Assembly: GCA_022600255.1 (NCBI GenBank)
Contig: JAHZKU010000101.1
Span: 1 to 6,299, forward strand
From: Actinomycetes bacterium
Lineage (GTDB): Bacteria; Actinomycetota; Actinomycetes; S36-B12; GCA-2699445
Length of the DNA: 6,299 nt
Direction: 5' to 3'
The translations under genes and the position numbers were made by a program. Positions 1-4,214 of the stretch are shown one piece after another. Numbering within the stretch: the stretch's first letter is position 1; each line of letters opens with the position of its first letter. The notes under the pieces are model-generated. The model was given only the letters and a program-made list of their open reading frames with translations. It searched no databases and was not told the origin of the DNA.

Positions 1-2196
1 GATATCAAAGGTCGGCGCGTTCGCAAGTTAAGCTTGCCATCGGTCCCCATTGGCGATTCCGATCAACTCGATCTAGGCGATCAACTTTCGATATTCGGAT
101 ATCCGGGAATTGGCGGGGAAACTGTCACTTATACTTCCGGCAATGTCTCCGGATTTTCTGGCGAACGCAGCGTCCGATCACCCCGCGCCTGGATCAAAAC
201 CGACGCCACGATTTCCGGTGGTGAGTTGAGTTTGACGCCATCAGCTACCAACAAGAGCGGATCGGTCTTCAATCAGAACGCAATTCCACTCAAATCCGAT
301 AAATCGTTTGCCGCCAGTTTTAGGTTCACGATGACCGACCATGGCGGACCGTGGTGCGGAGGCGCTGGTGCGGACGGGATCGTCTTCGTTCTCCAGCAGG
401 ACGACGCCACGAAAGCCAGCATCGGAAACGGTATTGGGTACAAAGGCATCACTAACTCCATAGGCGTTGAATTCGACACATGTGACAGCGGGAATGATCC
501 AGACAGCAACCACATCGGTATAAACAGAAATGGAAGTCTCAACAGCGTCGCAACGGCCACTTCCCCCGTGAATCTAAAGGACGGCGCTGCAAAGTACGCA
601 TGGATCGAATACGACGGCGCAAACAATCTTCTAGAGGTACGGACCTCGAACGACTCCACACGCCCCGCCAGCGCCTTGCTTTCGCACACGATCGACATCA
701 GCGCCATCCTCAAATCCAGTTTCGCCTTCGTCGGTTTCACGGCGGCAACCGGTGCCAACTTCTCCCATCACGCAGTCCAAACCTTCCACCTCGATACGAC
801 TTACAGGGACGAGGGGTTGGACCTTAGCGGGGCGACTACTTATGAACCCACTGACACAGACGGCGACAATACCCCCGACTTCCAGGATCCAGACTCGGAC
901 GGCGATGGCGTACCGGATGCTTCTGACACTGGCCCCTTGGACCCCAACTCCGACTCCGATTCAGACGGTGTATCCGATATCGACGAAACCAACAATGGCA
1001 CCGACCCCCTCAACCCCGATAGTGATGGGGACGGGATCAATGACGGCAAGGAGGCTGTTCTGGGGACCGATCCCAGCAACCCCGATAGTGATGGGGATGG
1101 GATCAATGACGGCAAGGAGGCTGTTCTGGGGACCGATCCCAGCAACCCCGACAGCGATGGAGACGGCGTACCCGACGGACAGGACGCCGACCCCACATCA
1201 AGTAGTTCAGACAGTGACGGAGATGGTATCAGCGACGGGCAGGAAGCTAGCGACGGCACCGACCCCCTCAACGTCGACAGCGATGACGACGGCCGCACCG
1301 ACGGGGAAGAAGCTAGCGACGGCACCGACCCCCTCAACCCCGATAGTGATGGGGACGGGATCAATGACGGCAAGGAGGCCGCTCGCGGCACCAATCCGAA
1401 GAATCCAGACCAGGATGGGGACGGCGTGCCCGACGGCCAGGACGCCGACCCGACATCAGGTAGCTCGGACAGTGACGGAGATGGCATCAGCGACGCCGAC
1501 GAAACTGCGGCGGGACTGAAGCCCACGGATTCGGACAGCGATAAGGACGGGGTTGCTGATGGTCAGGATCATTTCCCGGCCGATGGGACCCGTACTCGGT
1601 TGCAGGATCCGCCCGCGACCTTCGCCCCGGCTTCACGCGACCGATCACTGGTCCAGTGGGAAGGTGTGTACGGAGCCACCGGATACCGAGTAATGGTGGA
1701 TGGACGGCCCAAGTGCAAGGTCGCTGCCAACGTTCGCCGGTGTTTTGTCGGGGAAGCTCTGGGATCCGGCGCGGATGTGCGAGTTCAAGCGTTGAATCGC
1801 TACGGCTTGTCCACGGGCTCGTCTGCCGGAGCCGTCTCTGCGGCCCAACCGGTGGTCTGGGGAACGGTGCTGTTCAAGCCGGACAGCGTTAAGTTCACCA
1901 AGGGCGGCAAGAAGCAACTGAAGGGGTACACGCGGGAGCTGGTTCTCCAGCACTTCAAAGCTATCTCTCTGAATGGCTATACGGCCAGAACGGACAACGG
2001 CTCCAAGAAGTTTCGAGCCAAGCTCAGTAAGAAGCGCGCAAAAGCCGCCAAGCGAGTCATGAAGAAGAAGGCCAACAAGATGGATGCCAAGCTCAAAATC
2101 ATGATCAAGGCCAAGGGTGGGAAGGATCCAGTCGCCAGCAACGATTCCGAGCGCGGTCGTGCGAAAAACCGGCGCGCCACTATCTACATCAAATGA
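1..2196 (+). CDS. Surface protein: S1 protease remnant, L-type lectin, TSP3 repeats, Fn3-like and OmpA-like domains (5' partial)
   Basis: Probable cell-surface adhesin or wall-anchored carbohydrate-binding protein. The frame is open from base 1; a TTG at 34 is a possible start codon but lies inside a recognisable trypsin-like fold, so the true start and any signal peptide are upstream. Domains in order: end of an HtrA/S1-type protease with a GYPGIGGETVT stretch and the pre-catalytic IKTDATISGG (about 1-222); L-type lectin with GADGIVFVLQQD, GVEFDT and NHIGI, including likely metal-site acids and two Cys codons at 355 and 481 (about 205-800); aspartate-rich thrombospondin type 3 repeats of the DSDGDGxxDG type (about 847-1581); an Fn3-like domain with a close Cys pair at 1714 and 1741 (about 1603-1848); and a Lys/Arg-rich OmpA-like domain with LSKKRA and GRAKNRRATI (about 1858-2193). 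The lectin and TSP3 calls are firm; Fn3 is weaker. The protease part lacks its catalytic serine segment, so proteolysis is not expected from this chain. Ligand unknown. Confidence 0.88.
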   Translation, partial: DIKGRRVRKLSLPSVPIGDSDQLDLGDQLSIFGYPGIGGETVTYTSGNVSGFSGERSVRSPRAWIKTDATISGGELSLTPSATNKSGSVFNQNAIPLKSDKSFAASFRFTMTDHGGPWCGGAGADGIVFVLQQDDATKASIGNGIGYKGITNSIGVEFDTCDSGNDPDSNHIGINRNGSLNSVATATSPVNLKDGAAKYAWIEYDGANNLLEVRTSNDSTRPASALLSHTIDISAILKSSFAFVGFTAATGANFSHHAVQTFHLDTTYRDEGLDLSGATTYEPTDTDGDNTPDFQDPDSDGDGVPDASDTGPLDPNSDSDSDGVSDIDETNNGTDPLNPDSDGDGINDGKEAVLGTDPSNPDSDGDGINDGKEAVLGTDPSNPDSDGDGVPDGQDADPTSSSSDSDGDGISDGQEASDGTDPLNVDSDDDGRTDGEEASDGTDPLNPDSDGDGINDGKEAARGTNPKNPDQDGDGVPDGQDADPTSGSSDSDGDGISDADETAAGLKPTDSDSDKDGVADGQDHFPADGTRTRLQDPPATFAPASRDRSLVQWEGVYGATGYRVMVDGRPKCKVAANVRRCFVGEALGSGADVRVQALNRYGLSTGSSAGAVSAAQPVVWGTVLFKPDSVKFTKGGKKQLKGYTRELVLQHFKAISLNGYTARTDNGSKKFRAKLSKKRAKAAKRVMKKKANKMDAKLKIMIKAKGGKDPVASNDSERGRAKNRRATIYIK
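1012..1143 (+). repeat. Near-perfect 66-base tandem duplication inside the TSP3 array
   Basis: Bases 1012-1077 and 1078-1143 are adjacent direct repeats of 66 bases that differ at one position, 1032 (C) versus 1098 (T), which is synonymous (GAC/GAT). Each copy encodes the same 22 residues, starting NPDSDGDGIND and ending GTDPS. A third copy begins at 1144 but diverges after a few bases. The near identity points to a recent duplication by slippage or unequal recombination. Confidence 0.95.
1321..1379 (+). repeat. 59-base exact repeat of 997-1055
   Basis: Bases 1321-1379 match 997-1055 exactly at an offset of 324 bases (108 codons). Both encode GTDPLNPDSDGDGINDGKEA. The flanks then differ (T at 996 versus C at 1320; T at 1056 versus C at 1380). 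A shorter related repeat of 30 bases, 1243-1272 and 1309-1338, recurs at 66 bases. Exact identity including third positions suggests copying or gene conversion within the array rather than selection on protein alone. Confidence 0.9.
1420..1494 (+). repeat. 75-base imperfect repeat of 1162-1236
   Basis: Bases 1420-1494 align without gaps to 1162-1236 with seven differences by hand comparison. Six are synonymous and one changes Ser to Gly. Both encode DGVPDGQDADPTS followed by a Ser-rich turn and another DSDGDGISD unit. This pair is older than the 66-base tandem copy and shows higher-order duplication of a multi-unit block. Confidence 0.85.
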
Positions 2197-2203
2197 GCTC
2201 CAG

Positions 2204-2219
2204 ATCGGATGTGTCCGAT
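2204..2219 (+). terminator. Small hairpin after the surface protein gene; possible weak terminator
   Basis: Eight bases after the TGA stop at 2194-2196 there is a perfect 6-bp inverted repeat, ATCGGA and TCCGAT, around a TGTG loop. No T-run follows, so it does not meet the usual form of an intrinsic terminator. It may only protect the mRNA 3' end or be chance. The rest of the 180-base gap to apt (2197-2376) holds another 5-bp stem at 2347-2363 (GCCCA/TGGGC) and no gene that I can support. Confidence 0.2.
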
Positions 2220-2376
2220 GGATCGGTGTCACCAGAAGCCTGGGCGATGCAATCGGATGATTCCGCGTGGTAGCACACCTAGATGGTGCGTCTGCGCAAG
2301 AGACCGTTTGAGAAAACCCCGGAATTGGGCTGGAAGCGGGTGCATCGCCCACGTGTCATGGGCCTGGCAGAAAAAC

Positions 2377-2916
2377 TCAGTAGGACAGCAGTGAGCGCAC
2401 CGGCACGTCAGGCTGAAGTGCGTCGCGCCCAGAGAGCGCCAAGAGTTCAATCAGAAATGAGTAGCCCGCGATGGCGCCGCCACACTGGTTGACCAAGGCA
2501 CCAGCCGCAGCAGCGGTGCCGCCGGTTGCCAGCAAATCGTCGACGATCAGGACTCGGTGACCGGGGCCCAGCGCGTCCTCATGGATCTCCAGCGCATCCG
2601 AACCGTATTCCAACTCGTAGCTGACAGAGTGCGTGTTCAGCGGCAGCTTTCCTGGCTTGCGTACCGGTACGAATCCCAAACCCATCTGATAGGCCATTGC
2701 CGCACCCATGATGAAACCACGCGCCTCGATGCCCAGGATCATGTCCGGACTCAAGTCAGCGGCTTGCTCACACATCAGATCCACGGTCTCGCGCCAACCC
2801 TGCGGATCCTGCAACACCGTGGTGATGTCCCGAAAGATGATGCCAGGTTTCGGAAAATCTGGAATGACGCGAATCAAGGCATCGACAGCTACCAGGTGAT
2901 CGGGTGTTTGTTCCAT
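2377..2916 (-). CDS. apt: Adenine phosphoribosyltransferase
   Basis: Converts adenine plus PRPP to AMP and pyrophosphate, salvaging adenine in the cytoplasm; known members usually act as homodimers. The product is 179 residues, close to the usual family length of about 180. The PRPP-binding motif VLIVDDLLATGGT lies at residues 122-134. Other family marks are FPKPGIIFRDIT (21-32), GIEARGFIMG (62-71) and RKPGKLP (86-92); the C-terminus ends SLLSY. ATG at 2914-2916 is chosen because family similarity begins just after it; the frame continues upstream to 3219, but that extension is Pro/Arg-rich, unlike Apt, and overlaps the next gene. No clear Shine-Dalgarno sequence precedes the ATG, so a short or leaderless transcript is possible; TACGAT on the minus strand (2933-2938) is a weak -10 candidate. 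It stands alone, whereas many actinobacteria carry apt between secDF and relA. Confidence 0.96.
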   Translation of the reverse strand: MEQTPDHLVAVDALIRVIPDFPKPGIIFRDITTVLQDPQGWRETVDLMCEQAADLSPDMILGIEARGFIMGAAMAYQMGLGFVPVRKPGKLPLNTHSVSYELEYGSDALEIHEDALGPGHRVLIVDDLLATGGTAAAAGALVNQCGGAIAGYSFLIELLALSGRDALQPDVPVRSLLSY

Positions 2917-3059
2917 GTGCCGATTGTGCCCGATCGTATGGGGCGGGAATGGCGGAACGAACAGTCGGTCTGGCCAGTCCCAGTGATTTGTTAAGTTGCC
3001 TTTGGAGATGTTCCGTCGGCCCGGTTCCGGCAAGGGTATGAGGTGCAAGGTGATTGCGT
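2917..3059. promoter_or_regulatory. Divergent intergenic region between apt and the ADP-ribosylglycohydrolase gene
   Basis: The two genes are transcribed outward from this 143-base gap, so both promoters should lie here or just inside the genes. No strong sigma-70 pair was found. Toward apt the best -10-like hexamer is TACGAT (minus strand, 2933-2938), without a good -35. Toward the plus-strand gene the visible signals are ribosome binding ones: GAGGTG at 3040-3045 and AGGTGA at 3048-3053. No clear operator palindrome was seen, only a short CCGG-TT-CCGG at 3021-3030. Confidence 0.4.
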
Positions 3060-4163
3060 GTGGTTGATTTTCCCTCTCGAGTCCGGGGGTGTGTGCTGGG
3101 CGGCGCGGTCGGTGATGCACTCGGGGCGCCGGTCGAGTTCTGGGGTGCCAAGCGGATCGAAGAACGGGTGGGGGTCGCAGGGGTCCGAGATTTCCTCCCA
3201 GTGAGTTTCGGGGACACATCCGGGGTCGGCCTGATCACCGACGATACCCAGATGACGCTGTTCACCCTCGAGGGCATCATTCGTGCGATCAACCGACAGG
3301 ACCGGGGAGTGGGGTTCACCGTTGGGGTGTTGCAGCACGCCTATCTGCGCTGGTTGGACACTCAACAGTTGCGGGAGCCGTCTGGGGAGCGCGATGGTTG
3401 GTTACAGGGCCAGCGTTGGCTGTATTCCCGGCGCGCGCCGGGTAATACCTGCCTAGCCGCGCTGCAGGCCACCGACACGGAGCAGTTCGGGGACGCGGCC
3501 CGCAACGATTCCAAGGGGTGCGGCGGGGTGATGCGGTCCGCGCCGCTTGGTCTCTTGACCGGCTACAGCGTCGGGGACGACCACTTTGCCTACCGGATGG
3601 CCAGTGACGCGGCCGGGTTCACCCACGGGCACCCGACGGGTCAAAGTGCCTCAGGAGCCATGGCGCTGCTGATCAACCGGATCGTTCGCGATGAGCCCTT
3701 GACCCGCGCGGTCACGAGCACGCTGGAGTATCTGGCCGCAGTCGGTCCCGATGCGGCGGAGACCAGCAGAGCGCTTACGCAGGCGGTCGACCTCGCTGGC
3801 CGCGGTGAGCCGAGCGGACAGCAACTGGCGTTGCTCGGCGAGGGCTGGATTGCTGAAGAGGCGTTGGCGATGTCCGTCTACTGCGCGTTGGCGTACCCCG
3901 GGCGTGAGCAGATGTTGGACGCGTTGGCACTGGCGGTGACGCACGGCGGCGACAGCGATTCGACCGGCGCAATCTGCGGCAACATCCTAGGGGCACTCCA
4001 CGGGCAGCAGGCTGTCCCGGCGCAGCTGCAGATTCAGCTCGAGGGCCGGGGGACCATTCTGGAGCTATGTGACGACTTCGTGATGGCCGCGACACAGCCA
4101 GAGGCGTTCACCTCCTACGACGAACACAACGAGACTTGGAGGAGCCGTTATCCCGGGTGGTAG
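3060..4163 (+). CDS. ADP-ribosylglycohydrolase (DraG/ARH family)
   Basis: Predicted cytoplasmic hydrolase that removes ADP-ribose from proteins, nucleic acids or small ADP-ribosyl compounds, using two magnesium ions. The target cannot be told from sequence. Counted from GTG 3060 (367 residues, a normal family length), the fold opens with RGCVLGGAVGDALGAPVEF; metal-site motifs are TDDT (60-63) and GGDSDST (296-302, followed by GAICGN). Also family-typical are RRAPGNTCLAAL, NDSKGCGGVMRSAPLG and FTHGHPTGQSASG. All expected metal ligands appear present, so an active enzyme is likely. Start choice: an in-frame TGA at 3051-3053 sets the upstream limit. TTG 3054 and GTG 3060 are both possible; GTG is preferred because AGGTGA ends six bases before it. 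No ADP-ribosyltransferase, nitrogenase gene or toxin is adjacent, so nothing ties it to the DraT/DraG or toxin-immunity roles known for relatives. Confidence 0.93.
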   Translation: MVDFPSRVRGCVLGGAVGDALGAPVEFWGAKRIEERVGVAGVRDFLPVSFGDTSGVGLITDDTQMTLFTLEGIIRAINRQDRGVGFTVGVLQHAYLRWLDTQQLREPSGERDGWLQGQRWLYSRRAPGNTCLAALQATDTEQFGDAARNDSKGCGGVMRSAPLGLLTGYSVGDDHFAYRMASDAAGFTHGHPTGQSASGAMALLINRIVRDEPLTRAVTSTLEYLAAVGPDAAETSRALTQAVDLAGRGEPSGQQLALLGEGWIAEEALAMSVYCALAYPGREQMLDALALAVTHGGDSDSTGAICGNILGALHGQQAVPAQLQIQLEGRGTILELCDDFVMAATQPEAFTSYDEHNETWRSRYPGW

Positions 4164-4169
4164 CCCCGG
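4153..4169 (+). terminator. Hairpin across the glycohydrolase stop codon; possible weak terminator
   Basis: CCGGG at 4153-4157 and CCCGG at 4165-4169 form a 5-bp GC stem around a 7-base loop containing most of the TAG stop (4161-4163). Downstream sequence is only mildly T-rich (CTACTTT near 4180-4186), so termination here is uncertain. The following AT-rich patch (about 4176-4203) includes a 5-bp all-AT stem, ATAAT/ATTAT, at 4189-4202. Together they fill the 51-base gap between two convergent genes. Confidence 0.25.
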
Positions 4170-4214
4170 TCGATTCAGTCTACTTTACATAATATAGATT
4201 ATCGGCACTAAGTC

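Larger units (their letters stand above)
847..1581 (+). repeat. Thrombospondin type 3-like calcium-binding repeat array
   Basis: This stretch encodes back-to-back Asp-rich units of the form DSDGDGxxD, alternating with spacers such as GKEAVLGTDPSNP, GQEASDGTDPLN and GQDADPTS. Such units are known to bind calcium through spaced aspartates and to form a rigid stalk; here the array would hold the lectin away from the wall-binding C-terminus. Much of it follows a 22-residue (66-base) period, with related blocks also at 258- and 324-base offsets. All of these are multiples of three, so gain or loss of units keeps the frame. Long open frames on the opposite strand and in the +2 frame here are by-products of the periodic codons, not genes. 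Confidence 0.9.

Noticed and set aside
997..1494. CRISPR array
   Set aside because: The repeats are in-frame, contiguous or overlapping, translate to TSP3 units and lack unique spacers of regular length.
752..1519. Plus-strand +2 frame of 255 codons rich in Thr/Pro/Met
   Set aside because: Out-of-frame shadow of the same repeats inside a well supported coding frame.
840..1526. Long minus-strand frame (228 codons) rich in Ser/Pro repeats
   Set aside because: It is the mirror of the Asp/Gly-rich repeat codons; GAC/GAT/GGC triplets give stop-free antisense frames. No start context and no family resemblance.
2347..2363. GCCCA/TGGGC stem as a terminator for apt or the surface gene
   Set aside because: The stem is only 5 bp and neither strand has a T-run directly after it.
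2557..2994. Plus-strand 145-codon frame opposite apt
   Set aside because: Antisense shadow of a confidently identified gene, with no recognisable domain.
2917..3219. N-terminal extension of apt by 101 codons
   Set aside because: The extension is Pro/Arg-rich, lacks Apt similarity and overlaps the divergent glycohydrolase gene; ATG 2916 gives the normal family length.
3060..4163. Immunity or defence role for the ADP-ribosylglycohydrolase
   Set aside because: Relatives can neutralise ADP-ribosyltransferase toxins, but no toxin, transferase or secretion gene is visible next to it.
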